Source: an uncultured Alphaproteobacteria bacterium (lineage in GTDB: Bacteria; Pseudomonadota; Alphaproteobacteria; HIMB59; GCA-002718135). Taken from it: DNA of 44,901 bases. How positions within the stretch are numbered: the first letter of the stretch is position 1; the number at the start of each line of letters is the position of its first letter. Both the position numbers and the translations under genes were made by a program. Location of the stretch: NCBI GenBank assembly GCA_902577425.1, contig CACGZD010000001.1:465513-510413 (forward strand), in the 5' to 3' direction. The notes below the pieces were generated by a model. It worked only from the letters and a program-made list of their open reading frames with translations. It made no database searches and was not told the origin of the DNA. This document shows positions 24,303-33,458 of this stretch, piece by piece.

Positions 24303-25677
24303 ATATATTAATGGACATTTTGTTAAACAAGACACTAACATTGTCTACTTTTTTTATTTTTTTATTTTTTTTGAGATAATCTAACTGACTTTCGTTACCT
24401 ATAAACAAAAAATCTTCCCCAAAATTTTGGTTAAGAGGATCAGACATTTGAAAATGATTAGAAATTTTATTTTTTGGATCATATGGCATGTACATTTTTA
24501 CTTTCGAGTTTCGTAAAATATATCTTAGATTAGAATACAACATTCTATCCTCCACAACTAACTTTTCTTTATCTTTTAGATGTTTTTCGTCAATTAGTTT
24601 TGCAAAAGAAGAAATTCCATTTATTCTATCAAAAAAAGACAATGAAGATGATGACGCAACCAGTAAATAAAAAAACAAACAAAAAATAAAATTAAAAATA
24701 TTGTTGATAAAAATTACTTTTTTTGAAGTTTCATAAACTTGATTGATCATTAAAATAAAAAAACTAACCAAAGCAACAGCTGCCCAATTTGCATTTGCCC
24801 TAACAAGTATGCTTTCTAATAAAACAATTAAAAAAATAGGGATAGAAAATGATAACAAAAACTTTGTTTGAAAACTAAATGTAATTTTTTTTATTATAAA
24901 AACAAAAATTATAAAAAGGAAAGGGCCCAACATTAATGTTTGTGATAAAATAAATTCAAATCCTTGTAATAAATTTATTATCGTTCTGCTTAAGCCAGCG
25001 TTTTCTGATGTGTGCAAAAGTGTTATCCACCCCATATTATTATTCCAAATAATATTAGGCAACAAAACTAGTAATAAAGAGCCAATAAATATTAACAAAT
25101 TAGTGAGTTTATAAATGAATATAGTGCGAGTTTTTTTATCTAAAAATATCAACACTAGTGTCGAGATCAAAAAATATACAGCCGCATATTTAGTTAAAAA
25201 AGAAATACCAACAAAAATCCCCAAAATAAAAAAATTAATTTTTAATGGACTTCTAATAGATTTTAAGAAAAAAAGCAGACTTAATGACCAAAAAAGTATC
25301 AGAAAAACATCTGTAGATAATATAAAGGATGAAAAACTAACTGCGGGCATTAAATAAAATGATCCAGCAGTTAATACTGCTTTGTTTTTGTTATTAAACA
25401 ATTCTAAAGATAATAGATAAACAACATAGCCAGATATTATGTAAAATATAATTGGAATTATTTTGATTATTAAAAATGAATTACCTAAAAAAAAAGTAAA
25501 AGAACTTATAACCCATGCAATAAATGGAGGCTTCGAATAATAACCAAAATCTAAACTTTGAGACCAGATCCAATATTGAGCCTCATCACCAAAAAGATCA
25601 AAATTTGTTAAATATATAGCTATTAATTTAACCAACAAAGATAAAGATAAGATAATAAATGTGCTCCTAATGTACAT
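24286..25677 (-). CDS. ArnT/PMT-like membrane glycosyltransferase
   Basis: Integral membrane glycosyltransferase of the GT39/GT83 clan, which uses polyprenyl-phosphate sugars on the periplasmic side. About 463 residues with around ten to twelve hydrophobic helices. The family's acidic motif is present near the N-terminus (FGDEAQYW, then FGYYSKPPFIAW), typical of ArnT-type enzymes that modify lipid A or glycans. ATG 25677 is chosen because it overlaps the PAP2 stop by 11 bp; an upstream ATG at 25713 would lie deeper in that gene. Coupling to a PAP2 phosphatase suggests a shared polyprenyl or lipid A substrate (inference). The sugar and acceptor are unknown. Confidence 0.82.
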   Translation of the reverse strand: MYIRSTFIILSLSLLVKLIAIYLTNFDLFGDEAQYWIWSQSLDFGYYSKPPFIAWVISSFTFFLGNSFLIIKIIPIIFYIISGYVVYLLSLELFNNKNKAVLTAGSFYLMPAVSFSSFILSTDVFLILFWSLSLLFFLKSIRSPLKINFFILGIFVGISFLTKYAAVYFLISTLVLIFLDKKTRTIFIYKLTNLLIFIGSLLLVLLPNIIWNNNMGWITLLHTSENAGLSRTIINLLQGFEFILSQTLMLGPFLFIIFVFIIKKITFSFQTKFLLSFSIPIFLIVLLESILVRANANWAAVALVSFFILMINQVYETSKKVIFINNIFNFIFCLFFYLLVASSSSLSFFDRINGISSFAKLIDEKHLKDKEKLVVEDRMLYSNLRYILRNSKVKMYMPYDPKNKISNHFQMSDPLNQNFGEDFLFIGNESQLDYLKKNKKIKKVDNVSVLFNKMSINIYEVTF

Positions 25678-26998
25678 TTTTAAATCTTTTGTTATATATT
25701 TGAAACTGTGCAAAGCTTAAGAAATAAATAATTAATCCCGACATTAAAATATCACTGAAAAAATGACCTCCCTCTGATATTCGCACAGCCCCAAGAATTA
25801 TTCCTGACAACAAAGATAGCCAAAAAAATAATTTGTTTTTAGTTATTAAATAAAGAACTATTAATGAAAAACCTACCGAAGCATCACCCGATACAAATGA
25901 ACAGTTTTCATTACATGCATCAGAAAATTGAAACCAAGCCGAGAAATTATCCCCCCCTCCGAGCTCTAAGATATCGTTTGGTCTGGCCCTTCCCCAAAAG
26001 CCTTTTAACAATACATTAACGATGATTATTAAATTAAAAACAACAGAAGAAAAAATAAAAATTATATCTTTGAAAATAAATTTAAAACCAAAAAATATAT
26101 TTTTTATAGGTATATATAATGAAAGAGCAGGACAAACAAAAATATAAACAACTAATAAAGGAAGAAATATTTTTCTAGCCAAGACCGAAGTTAAACTAAA
26201 GCTTTCAATGAAAAATTTCTGATTTCCTTCATAAAAAAGACCACTAATATAAATATCAATACTACTTCCTACGCTTATGAATAAAATAGATAATATAAAA
26301 ACAACTATTGATAAATAAAAATGATTAGAATTAATTTCTTTTATTTCAAAAATTTTAGATTCAATTTTAAATTTTTTAAAAATTAATAAAGTTAGTTTTA
26401 TGCCTATAAGTGCAACGACTATTCCTCCTATTATATCTGAAAAAAAATGAGCACCTACTACTACGCGGCTTAAGCCTACTATTAGAGCAAAAAAAATATA
26501 ATAAATTTTAATTTTTGGAGTGAGCATTGATAAAGCAAGAGCTGCCACAAAGATCGTCGATGTATGACCAGAAGGAAAAGAGTGAAGTGAAGACTCAAAG
26601 CTAAAAAATTCAAATCCAAATGAACCATTTTCTGAAGAGTAATTGGGCCTTGGTCTGCCAACAATATGTTTGATTAATTGAGTTAAAAAACCAGTAAGCA
26701 AAGTTGATGTAAACAAAAAAAGAAAAAAATATTTTAAATTTATAATAACTTTGCTTTTTATTTCAGATTTAAATAAAAAATAACTAATTAAAAAACCCAA
26801 AATAGAAATAATAAAAAACCACAATGAATCTCCGATTTCGGTTATATTAATAAAAAATTTTTTTAAATAAATATTGTCCACAGAGCCAAAATGCTCATAA
26901 AATAAATTATAAATCCCTATGTTTATATTTCCTAAAATGAAAATATGCCCCAACAAAAGAGCTATAATTATTAATTCAATTTTAATTTTTTTTATCAC
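25667..26998 (-). CDS. Tandem PAP2 phosphatase-domain membrane protein
   Basis: Integral membrane protein of 443 residues made of two PAP2 (type 2 phosphatidic acid phosphatase) domains. Domain 1 has a complete site: K110 with RPRP at 115-118, PSGH at 142-145, and R178-x5-H184-x3-D188. Domain 2 repeats it: K332 with RARP at 337-340, SGD at 370-372, and R406-x5-H412-x3-D416. The second therefore has Asp 372 where domain 1 has the His of the SGH motif, although its nucleophile His is kept. Substrates could be lipid A phosphate, undecaprenyl pyrophosphate or another lipid phosphate. It is first in a coupled unit with an ArnT-like glycosyltransferase. Confidence 0.86.
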   Translation of the reverse strand: MIKKIKIELIIIALLLGHIFILGNINIGIYNLFYEHFGSVDNIYLKKFFINITEIGDSLWFFIISILGFLISYFLFKSEIKSKVIINLKYFFLFLFTSTLLTGFLTQLIKHIVGRPRPNYSSENGSFGFEFFSFESSLHSFPSGHTSTIFVAALALSMLTPKIKIYYIFFALIVGLSRVVVGAHFFSDIIGGIVVALIGIKLTLLIFKKFKIESKIFEIKEINSNHFYLSIVVFILSILFISVGSSIDIYISGLFYEGNQKFFIESFSLTSVLARKIFLPLLVVYIFVCPALSLYIPIKNIFFGFKFIFKDIIFIFSSVVFNLIIIVNVLLKGFWGRARPNDILELGGGDNFSAWFQFSDACNENCSFVSGDASVGFSLIVLYLITKNKLFFWLSLLSGIILGAVRISEGGHFFSDILMSGLIIYFLSFAQFQIYNKRFKNVH

Positions 26999-27036
26999 TC
27001 CTGATGGTTAGGCAATGTTTTTTTAAAAATCAATTA

Positions 27037-28350
27037 CTAAAGAATAAATTTTGAGAGATCCTGGCTTTTAATAAGCTCCCCTAAGTTTTTTTCCACATAT
27101 TCTGTGTCAATATTTATGCTTGTAGGACCAATATCTGAGGCAGTAAAACTAATTTCTTCTAGTAACTTTTCCATTATTGTGTGAAGCCTTCTTGCCCCAA
27201 TGTTTTCTACATTTTGATTTATTTCAGTGGCTAGCTCAGCAATTTTATTTATACCATTATCGTCAAAATTTAGTTCTACTTTTTCTGTGCCCAACAAACC
27301 AACATATTGTTTTATTAGGCTGTTTTGTGTTTCTGTAAGTATAAGTTTAAAGTCTTCTTTCGACAAAGAATCTAATTCTACTCTAATTGGAAGTCTCCCC
27401 TGAAGTTCGGGAAGCATATCGGAAGGTTTTGATAAATGAAAAGCCCCAGATGCAATAAACAAAATATAATCAGTTTTAACTGTCCCATGCTTGGTGCTAA
27501 CAGTTGTGCCTTCAATTAGTGGAAGAAGATCTCTTTGTACCCCTTCTCTTGATACATCCCCAGACCTTTTGTCATTTCTAGAGGTAATTTTGTCTATTTC
27601 ATCAATGAACACAATGCCATTTTGTTCAACTTCTTGTAGAGCATTCTTAATAATTTTATCATTGTCTAATAATTTTTCTGTTTCTTCCTGAAGCAAAAAT
27701 GCATGAGATTCTTCTACTGTCATTTTTTTATTTTTTTTAGGTTGTGGAAATGATTTACCCAAAACATCACCAAGGTTAATCATTCCCATTTGAGAACCAG
27801 GCATTCCTGGTATGTCCATTGTTGGCATATTAAAAGCGCTATTTGCAGCTACCGCTATTTCAACTTCTTTGTCATTTAATTCACCACTTCTTAGTTTCTT
27901 TCTAAAACTTTCTCTAGTTGATGGACTAGATGATTTTGATACCAACACATCTAGTATTCTTTCTTCTGCATGTTTTTCAGCTTGTGCCTTAACTTCTATT
28001 CCCATTTGAATTTTTGTTTGGTTGATGCTAATTTCAACAAGATCTCTAATTATTTGTTCAACATCCCTACCAACATATCCTACTTCAGTAAATTTTGTTG
28101 CTTCTACTTTTATAAAAGGGGCATTTGCAAGTTTTGCAAGTCTTCTTGATATTTCAGTTTTACCACAACCTGTAGGGCCGACCATTAAAATATTTTTTGG
28201 AAGTATTTCTTCTTTTAAATTTTCAGGTAATTGTTTTCTTCTCCATCTATTTCTCAAAGCAACAGCAACAGCCTTTTTTGCATTTTTTTGACCAATAATA
28301 AACTTATCTAGTTCAGAGACAATTTCTCTTGGGCTAAAACTTGATTCCAT
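27037..28350 (-). CDS. hslU: ATP-dependent protease ATPase subunit HslU
   Basis: AAA+ unfoldase that feeds substrates to the HslV peptidase. 437 residues, standard. The start [20 protein letters not shown] is typical. Walker A is [10 protein letters not shown] (about residue 58), followed by the pore motif TEVGYVGRD. The I domain is the variable middle section, Walker B is FIDEIDKI, and the sensor/arginine region is in ARRLHTIME. The C-terminal residues DLSKFIL resemble the tail that docks into HslV. It follows hslV with 1 bp between, and is probably driven by the sigma-32-like promoter ahead of hslV. Confidence 0.97.
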   Translation of the reverse strand: MESSFSPREIVSELDKFIIGQKNAKKAVAVALRNRWRRKQLPENLKEEILPKNILMVGPTGCGKTEISRRLAKLANAPFIKVEATKFTEVGYVGRDVEQIIRDLVEISINQTKIQMGIEVKAQAEKHAEERILDVLVSKSSSPSTRESFRKKLRSGELNDKEVEIAVAANSAFNMPTMDIPGMPGSQMGMINLGDVLGKSFPQPKKNKKMTVEESHAFLLQEETEKLLDNDKIIKNALQEVEQNGIVFIDEIDKITSRNDKRSGDVSREGVQRDLLPLIEGTTVSTKHGTVKTDYILFIASGAFHLSKPSDMLPELQGRLPIRVELDSLSKEDFKLILTETQNSLIKQYVGLLGTEKVELNFDDNGINKIAELATEINQNVENIGARRLHTIMEKLLEEISFTASDIGPTSINIDTEYVEKNLGELIKSQDLSKFIL

Positions 28351-28351
28351 T

Positions 28352-28900
28352 TTATAAATTTATTTCTTCAATTACTAAGTTGTGATTAGTATATATACAT
28401 ACATCTGCAGCAATATTTAACGCTTCTTTAGCAATTTCTTTTGCTGTAAGTTTTGTATTTTTTATTAAGGCTTTGGCTGCACTAAGCGCATAAGGCCCTC
28501 CAGATCCTATAGCCAATATTCCATCATCAGTTTCTATAACATCACCAGTTCCTGAAAGTAGAAGGCTAACATCTTTGTCAGCTACGATCATCATAGCTTC
28601 TAATCTACGCAAATATCTATCTGTTCTCCAATCTTTGGCCAATTCTACACAAGCTCTTTTTAATTGACCTTTATATTGATCTAATTTTGCCTCTAATCTT
28701 TCAAACAAAGCAAAAGCATCAGCTGTAGATCCTGCAAAACCAGCAATTACGGTATTATCTGCACCCAAACGCCTTACTTTTTTTACATTTGCTTTCATGA
28801 CAGTATTTCCAAGACTTGCTTGTCCATCTCCAGCAATTACAACTGATTTGTCTTTGCGAATACCTACTATAGTTGTTGATTTAATTAAGTTTTTTGCCAT
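28352..28900 (-). CDS. hslV: ATP-dependent protease peptidase subunit HslV
   Basis: Threonine peptidase of the HslUV protease. 182 residues. The chain starts with an 8-residue extension before STTIVGIRK, so the catalytic Thr (T9) must be exposed by processing of a propeptide, unlike E. coli where it follows the initiator Met. [28 protein letters not shown] and [13 protein letters not shown] match the family. It is the first gene of the hslVU unit, diverging from hisB with a 93-bp gap (28901-28993). A CTTG/CCATCT promoter lies in that gap. Confidence 0.97.
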   Translation of the reverse strand: MAKNLIKSTTIVGIRKDKSVVIAGDGQASLGNTVMKANVKKVRRLGADNTVIAGFAGSTADAFALFERLEAKLDQYKGQLKRACVELAKDWRTDRYLRRLEAMMIVADKDVSLLLSGTGDVIETDDGILAIGSGGPYALSAAKALIKNTKLTAKEIAKEALNIAADVCIYTNHNLVIEEINL

Positions 28901-28917
28901 TAATTATCCAATCTTAT

Positions 28918-28945
28918 AGATGGTTATTTAAATTATTTTATCAAG
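28918..28945 (-). promoter_or_regulatory. Sigma-32 (RpoH)-like promoter of hslVU
   Basis: On the minus strand CTTG (28945-28942) and CCATCT (28923-28918) are separated by 18 bp, near the RpoH pattern CTTGAAA...CCCCATNT. The -10 element ends 18 bp before the hslV ATG, leaving a very short leader with GGA ahead of the start. Matches are partial and the region is AT-rich, but the neighbouring gene is a classic heat-shock target. Confidence 0.5.
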
Positions 28946-28993
28946 TAATTGAACTGGAATATAACAACATTCGCTGATAAAGAGCATTTTATT

Positions 28994-29581
28994 ATGAGAA
29001 AAGCGAGCATAGACAGAAATACAAAAGAAACAAAAATTTCTTGTTCTGTTAATGTTGATGGAACAGGCAAATCAGAAATTTCTACTGGGATAGGTTTTTT
29101 TGATCATATGCTTGAGATCATATCACACCACAGCTTAATTGATATAAATTTAAAAGCAGATGGCGATATACATGTAGACTTGCATCACACAGTTGAGGAT
29201 GTTGGATATGCTCTTTCTCAATCAATTTTAAAAGCTCTTGATAAAAAATTAGGTATTAAAAGATACGGCTTTTACTATATCCCGATGGATGAATGTTTAT
29301 CAAGATGTGTTTTAGATTTTTCTGGAAGACCGGAGTTAGTTTGGAAGGTCAATTTAGATTTAGAAAAAGTTGGAGAAATGGACACAGAACTATTTCATGA
29401 ATTTTTTAAAGCGTTTTCAAATGAGGCTAAATGCAATTTGCATGTTGAAAACCTATATGGAAAAAATAATCACCACATAATTGAATCATGCTTTAAGGCT
29501 TTTGCTAGAAGTTTAAGAATTGCTGTTGAAATTGATGAAAAAATTAAAGACATAATTCCTTCATCAAAGGGTGTTATTTAA
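28994..29581 (+). CDS. hisB: Imidazoleglycerol-phosphate dehydratase
   Basis: Sixth step of histidine synthesis, with two metal ions. About 195 residues, the stand-alone dehydratase without the phosphatase fusion seen in E. coli. Metal ligands are in GFFDHML, DLHHTVED and the later YGKNNHHIIESCFKAF. ATG 28994 gives the normal length; an upstream TTG at 28949 would add 15 unsupported residues. It leads a tight plus-strand run, hisB-hisH-GNAT-hisA-hisF-hisE-HIT, and overlaps nothing at its 3' end (7-bp gap to hisH). Confidence 0.96.
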   Translation: MRKASIDRNTKETKISCSVNVDGTGKSEISTGIGFFDHMLEIISHHSLIDINLKADGDIHVDLHHTVEDVGYALSQSILKALDKKLGIKRYGFYYIPMDECLSRCVLDFSGRPELVWKVNLDLEKVGEMDTELFHEFFKAFSNEAKCNLHVENLYGKNNHHIIESCFKAFARSLRIAVEIDEKIKDIIPSSKGVI

Positions 29582-29588
29582 CCTTTTA

Positions 29589-30224
29589 ATGAAAAAAAAG
29601 GTAGCTATAATTGATTATGGTTTGGGCAACATTGTATCTGCCCAACAGTCTTTTATCAAAGATGCAAAGGAAAACGACATAAATGTGGATGTTGTTATTA
29701 CAAATGATGTAGAAACAATAAATGACTCTACCCACATTGTTCTTCCAGGACAAGGGGCTTTTAACTCATGCATAGAAGGCTTAAGATCTATTGATGGAAT
29801 GATTGATTCTCTTGAAAACAATGTATTAAACAAAAAAAAACCTTTTTTGGGTATATGTGTTGGTATGCAACTTTTGGCTGAGGAAGGCAGAGAAAATGGA
29901 ACTCACGATGGTTTGGGGTGGATAAAAGGTTCAACAAAAAAATTACAACCAAACAATTTAAAACTTCCTCATATGGGATGGAATAATGTTAAAGTTATAA
30001 ATAAAAACTTTGATATGAACTTTCCTATAGATAATCTAGATTTTTATTTTGTCCATAGCTACTATTTTGATTGTTTTGATAAAAAAAATATTATTGCAAC
30101 TACAGATTATGATCAGAATTTTCCTTCTATAGTAGGTAAAGAAAATATATACGGTGTACAATTTCATCCTGAAAAAAGCTCAAAACAAGGACTAAGATTA
30201 ATTAATAGTTTTTTAAAATTATGA
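29589..30224 (+). CDS. hisH: Imidazole glycerol phosphate synthase glutaminase subunit
   Basis: Class I glutamine amidotransferase that supplies ammonia to HisF. About 211 residues. The start KKVAIIDYGLGNI is standard; the oxyanion and nucleophile region is LGICVGMQLL (catalytic Cys), and the His/Glu pair is in VQFHPEKSS. ATG 29589 matches the family start; a GTG at 29571 would add six residues and is less likely. The 3' end overlaps the GNAT gene by 4 bp. Confidence 0.96.
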   Translation: MKKKVAIIDYGLGNIVSAQQSFIKDAKENDINVDVVITNDVETINDSTHIVLPGQGAFNSCIEGLRSIDGMIDSLENNVLNKKKPFLGICVGMQLLAEEGRENGTHDGLGWIKGSTKKLQPNNLKLPHMGWNNVKVINKNFDMNFPIDNLDFYFVHSYYFDCFDKKNIIATTDYDQNFPSIVGKENIYGVQFHPEKSSKQGLRLINSFLKL

Positions 30225-30757
30225 CATCAAAGCCTCAAAAAAAAATTAAAATTAAAACCGAAATTTTAAAGTTAATATCAGAAGAAGATCTTGCCGACTT
30301 ATGCAATATTACCGAAGAGGCTATTAAAGCAGGAGGGGGTTTTGGTTGGCTAAAAACACCACCAAGAGAAGTGCTAAATAAATATTGGAAAGGATTAGTT
30401 GTGGTTCAAAACAGAATATTAATTGTTGGCAGGCTTAACGAAGCTATAGCCGGAACATTGCAATTAGCTCTTCAGCCAACTAATAATGAAGCACAAAAAA
30501 AAATAATCAATATCTCTTCTCATTTCGTGGCACCATGGGCCAGAGGTTACGGCCTTGCTAAAAATATGATTGATTATGCAGAAAATACTGCAAAAGAAAA
30601 AGGAGCATCTTGTGTTCAGCTTGATATTCGTGAAACACAAGAAGCAGCAATACAACTATTTAAATCTAAAGGATACGAACAATGGGGATCTAATCCAAGT
30701 TATGCAGTCGTAGAAGGCAAAACTATTTCAGGTTTATATTTTTATAAAAATATTTAG
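30221..30757 (+). CDS. GNAT-family acetyltransferase within the his operon
   Basis: Predicted acetyl-CoA-dependent N-acetyltransferase of 178 residues. The acetyl-CoA loop (motif A, R/Q-x-x-G-x-G/A) appears as ARGYGLAKNM near residue 107, followed by AIQLFKSKGYEQWG, the usual motif B. Its N-terminal third has no match I recognise. It is embedded between hisH and hisA, overlapping hisH by 4 bp and hisA by 1 bp, so it is certainly co-translated with histidine genes. Substrate unknown; nothing in the sequence links it directly to histidine chemistry. Confidence 0.85.
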   Translation: MTSKPQKKIKIKTEILKLISEEDLADLCNITEEAIKAGGGFGWLKTPPREVLNKYWKGLVVVQNRILIVGRLNEAIAGTLQLALQPTNNEAQKKIINISSHFVAPWARGYGLAKNMIDYAENTAKEKGASCVQLDIRETQEAAIQLFKSKGYEQWGSNPSYAVVEGKTISGLYFYKNI

Positions 30758-31494
30758 TGAAATTTATTCCAGCAATTGACCTTAAAGACAACAAGTGTGT
30801 TAGACTTAAGAAGGGCAAGGAAGACAACCTAACAATTTTTAATGATGATCCGGTTAATCAAGCTAAGTTTTTTGAAAAAAATGGATGTAAAAGAATTCAT
30901 ATTATTGATTTAGATGGAGCTTTTGGAAGATCAGATATAAACAAACAAACTATTCTTAATATAAGAAAAAATACAAAAGTAGAAATTGAACTTGGCGGAG
31001 GTCTTAAAAATGAAAGGGATTTAGATTTTTGGATTAATCAAGGTATAGATTTTTTAATTGTAGGATCATTAGCTATTAATAATAAAATTTTAATAAAAGA
31101 AATATCTAAAAAACTTAAAAACAAAATATATGTTGCTCTAGATGTTTTGCATCAACATATTATGATTAAAGGCTGGGTTGAAAGTTCACAAGTTACTATT
31201 GATCAAGTTTTGAAAGATTATGAATCTACTGACATTAAAGGTTTTATATTAACAGACATAAATAGAGACGGTATGCTAGAGGGCCTAAATATTGACTTAA
31301 TAAAAGAAAATATCCTTAAAACTAATAAAAACATTATTGTTGGAGGTGGATTATCTAATTATGATGATCTTATTAATTTAAAAAAAATTTCATCTTCAAA
31401 CTTGGAAGGGGTTATTGCTGGGAAATCTTTTTATTCAGGAAATATTGAAATTACAAAAGCCATAAAGATACTTGAAAACAATGCTCAAAACTAG
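30757..31494 (+). CDS. hisA: ProFAR isomerase HisA
   Basis: Isomerises ProFAR to PRFAR in histidine synthesis. A 245-residue TIM barrel. The catalytic Asp is in the opening [18 protein letters not shown], with LDGAFGR and [11 protein letters not shown] next, then the second catalytic Asp in [12 protein letters not shown], and the phosphate-binding [11 protein letters not shown] and GVIAGKSFY. Start is GTG 30757, sharing one base with the preceding stop. It overlaps hisF by 14 bp. Confidence 0.96.
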   Translation: MKFIPAIDLKDNKCVRLKKGKEDNLTIFNDDPVNQAKFFEKNGCKRIHIIDLDGAFGRSDINKQTILNIRKNTKVEIELGGGLKNERDLDFWINQGIDFLIVGSLAINNKILIKEISKKLKNKIYVALDVLHQHIMIKGWVESSQVTIDQVLKDYESTDIKGFILTDINRDGMLEGLNIDLIKENILKTNKNIIVGGGLSNYDDLINLKKISSSNLEGVIAGKSFYSGNIEITKAIKILENNAQN

Positions 31495-32239
31495 AATAAT
31501 ACCATGTTTAGATGTTAAAGACGGAAGAGTAGTCAAAGGAATAAATTTTTTGGATTTGATTGATGCTGGAGATCCAGTAGAACAAGCAAAGATATACTCT
31601 GAAGTAGGTGCAGACGAGATTTGTTTTTTAGATATTAGCGCTTCAATTGAAAAAAGAAAAACAATGATAAATATTGTAGCTAAAACAGCAGAACATGTTT
31701 TTATACCTTTAACTGTGGGAGGTGGTATTAATGAAATTGAAGATATTAGAGCATTGCTTAAATCTGGAGCAGATAAGGTGTCAATTAACACTGCCGCCAT
31801 TCTTAACGAAAATTTAATTAAAGATTCATCTCAAAGATTTGGTAGTCAGTGCATAGTAGCTGCCGTAGATGCCAAAAGACATAATAATGACTGGATTGTT
31901 TATTCTCATGGAGGAACTAAAAATACAGGCATAAAAGTTTTTACATGGCTTGAAAAACTTCAGCAGTTAGGAGCAGGAGAAATTTTATTAACCTCTATGG
32001 ATAGAGATGGTACAAAAAATGGATTTGATTTAGAATTATTAAAAAAATCAACTGACCTATTAACCATTCCAGTTATTGCGAGCGGAGGGGTTGGCAATCT
32101 TAAGCATTTTGAAGAGGGCGTAACTAAAGGAGGTGCTAGCGCTCTTTTGGCTGCATCTGTTTTTCATTTTGCAGAATTTAGTATAAAAGAAGTTAAAAAA
32201 TTTTTAAATGATAAAAAAATACCAGTTAGGATCAATTAA
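31481..32239 (+). CDS. hisF: Imidazole glycerol phosphate synthase cyclase subunit
   Basis: Cyclase half of IGP synthase, partner of HisH. A TIM barrel of about 252 residues. The catalytic Asp lies in [16 protein letters not shown]; the second is in [15 protein letters not shown]. The phosphate-binding loops are TVGGGIN and ASGGVGN, with the C-terminal [13 protein letters not shown] 31481 gives the usual N-terminus; a TTG at 31472 is in frame but unneeded. Directly followed by hisE with no gap. Confidence 0.96.
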   Translation: MLKTRIIPCLDVKDGRVVKGINFLDLIDAGDPVEQAKIYSEVGADEICFLDISASIEKRKTMINIVAKTAEHVFIPLTVGGGINEIEDIRALLKSGADKVSINTAAILNENLIKDSSQRFGSQCIVAAVDAKRHNNDWIVYSHGGTKNTGIKVFTWLEKLQQLGAGEILLTSMDRDGTKNGFDLELLKKSTDLLTIPVIASGGVGNLKHFEEGVTKGGASALLAASVFHFAEFSIKEVKKFLNDKKIPVRIN

Positions 32240-32542
32240 ATGAAAAAAGAAGAGTATTTTTTACAAGATCTTTTTAAGACAATTCAAAAAAAATCCAAAA
32301 GTAAAGAAAAAAAATCTTATACCAAAGCATTATTAAAAAGCGGAAAAAACAAAATTGCTCAAAAAGTTAGCGAAGAAAGCTTAGAGCTAATTATCGATTA
32401 TTTAAATGGATCTAAAAAAAGAACTATAGAAGAAGCCTCAGATTTAATTTATCATCTTTTTGTTTTGCTACATTCTAAAAAAATAAAACTTGAAGATATA
32501 AAAAAAGAACTACAAAGTAGACGCAATGTACGACGAAAATAA
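32240..32542 (+). CDS. hisE: Phosphoribosyl-ATP pyrophosphatase HisE
   Basis: Second step of histidine synthesis: PR-ATP to PR-AMP. 100 residues, a stand-alone HisE with no fused HisI. The acidic helix pair that binds Mg is visible (QKVSEESLELIIDYL, then IEEASDLIYHLFVLL). hisE is preceded directly by hisF and overlaps the HIT gene by 17 bp. HisI is not in this window, so the operon is incomplete for the pathway, as is usual. Confidence 0.93.
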   Translation: MKKEEYFLQDLFKTIQKKSKSKEKKSYTKALLKSGKNKIAQKVSEESLELIIDYLNGSKKRTIEEASDLIYHLFVLLHSKKIKLEDIKKELQSRRNVRRK

Positions 32543-32876
32543 TATTTTTGCTAAAATTTTAAGAAAAGAAATACCGTGTAAGCCAATATATGAGGATGAT
32601 AAGGTATTTTTTTTTAACGACATAAATCCTCAAGCCAAAACACATATTTTGGCAATACCCAAAATGTCAGTAACTGATTATAATGATTTTATATCAAAAG
32701 CTGATAACGAAATGATAAAATATTTTTTTGATAAAATTAATGAAATTGCAAAAAAGCATGGATTACTTGATAGTGGATTTAGACTTGTAACGAACAACGG
32801 CAGAGATGCTAATCAGGAAGTCCCTCATTTTCATATTCATATTTTAGGCGGGGAGAATCTAAAAGGGATAAAATAA
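32526..32876 (+). CDS. HIT-family (HinT-like) nucleotide-binding protein
   Basis: Histidine-triad protein of 116 residues, likely a purine nucleoside phosphoramidase of the HinT group. Starts with NNIFAKILRKEIPCKPIYEDD, has NDINPQAKTHILAIPK, and ends with the triad HFHIHILGG. It is the last gene of the his run, overlapping hisE by 17 bp, and meets the BON gene stop-to-stop with no spacer. No terminator is seen between these converging genes. Confidence 0.93.
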   Translation: MYDENNIFAKILRKEIPCKPIYEDDKVFFFNDINPQAKTHILAIPKMSVTDYNDFISKADNEMIKYFFDKINEIAKKHGLLDSGFRLVTNNGRDANQEVPHFHIHILGGENLKGIK

Positions 32877-33458
32877 TTACTCTTTTATAACTACATAATT
32901 AACTATTTCTTTTACTCCCTTAATAGTTTTTGTAACCTCAATTATTTGATCTAATTGCTCAGGCCTACTTGTAATACCCGCTATATAAACTTTACCCTTA
33001 ATTGTTTCAAAATTATAACTTAAAGCTCTTAAGCCAATTGTTTTGGCGGCCATGCCTTTAACTTGAGTTGTAATCCACAAATCATTTGCATATTCTTTTA
33101 TGGTCGTTTTGCTTCCTATCTCAATTTCATTTATAACTTCCCTAACACCTTCTACTTCCCAAACTTTTCTTACAGCTTCAATTCTTATTTCTTGTGTATC
33201 AACTATTCCAGTTAAAAGCACTCTTCCTTCAATAACACTCGTATTAACATTAACAAAAAGATTAGTACTTGAGCTTAATAGATTTGAAGAAATATTAATT
33301 TTAATAGTTGCATCATCAACTACAGTTCCTAGTGTTCTATCTCCTTCAGCAACAACCATAGTAGTAGCCCCACCACTTGCAAGAACGCCGCTCGGTGAAC
33401 AGCTATACAAAACTGATAAACTGAATAATATAAAAGCTGAGAAGAGTATTTTAATCAT
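32877..33458 (-). CDS. BON-domain lipoprotein (DolP-like)
   Basis: Predicted outer-membrane lipoprotein of 193 residues. A lipobox LYSC puts the lipidated Cys at residue 20. Two BON domains follow: one with DDATIKINI...VNVNTSVIEGRVLLTGIV, another with NDLWITTQVKG...SYNFETIKGKVYIAGI; each has the alpha-beta phospholipid-binding pattern with the conserved Gly. E. coli DolP (YraP) has the same build and protects outer-membrane integrity. It lies next to rsmI and an LpoA-like gene as in E. coli, and overlaps rsmI by 8 bp. Confidence 0.86.
   Translation of the reverse strand: MIKILFSAFILFSLSVLYSCSPSGVLASGGATTMVVAEGDRTLGTVVDDATIKINISSNLLSSSTNLFVNVNTSVIEGRVLLTGIVDTQEIRIEAVRKVWEVEGVREVINEIEIGSKTTIKEYANDLWITTQVKGMAAKTIGLRALSYNFETIKGKVYIAGITSRPEQLDQIIEVTKTIKGVKEIVNYVVIKE

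Noticed and set aside
31435-31800. Minus-strand 121-codon open frame across hisA/hisF
   Set aside because: It lies entirely opposite two well-supported his genes and resembles no family.
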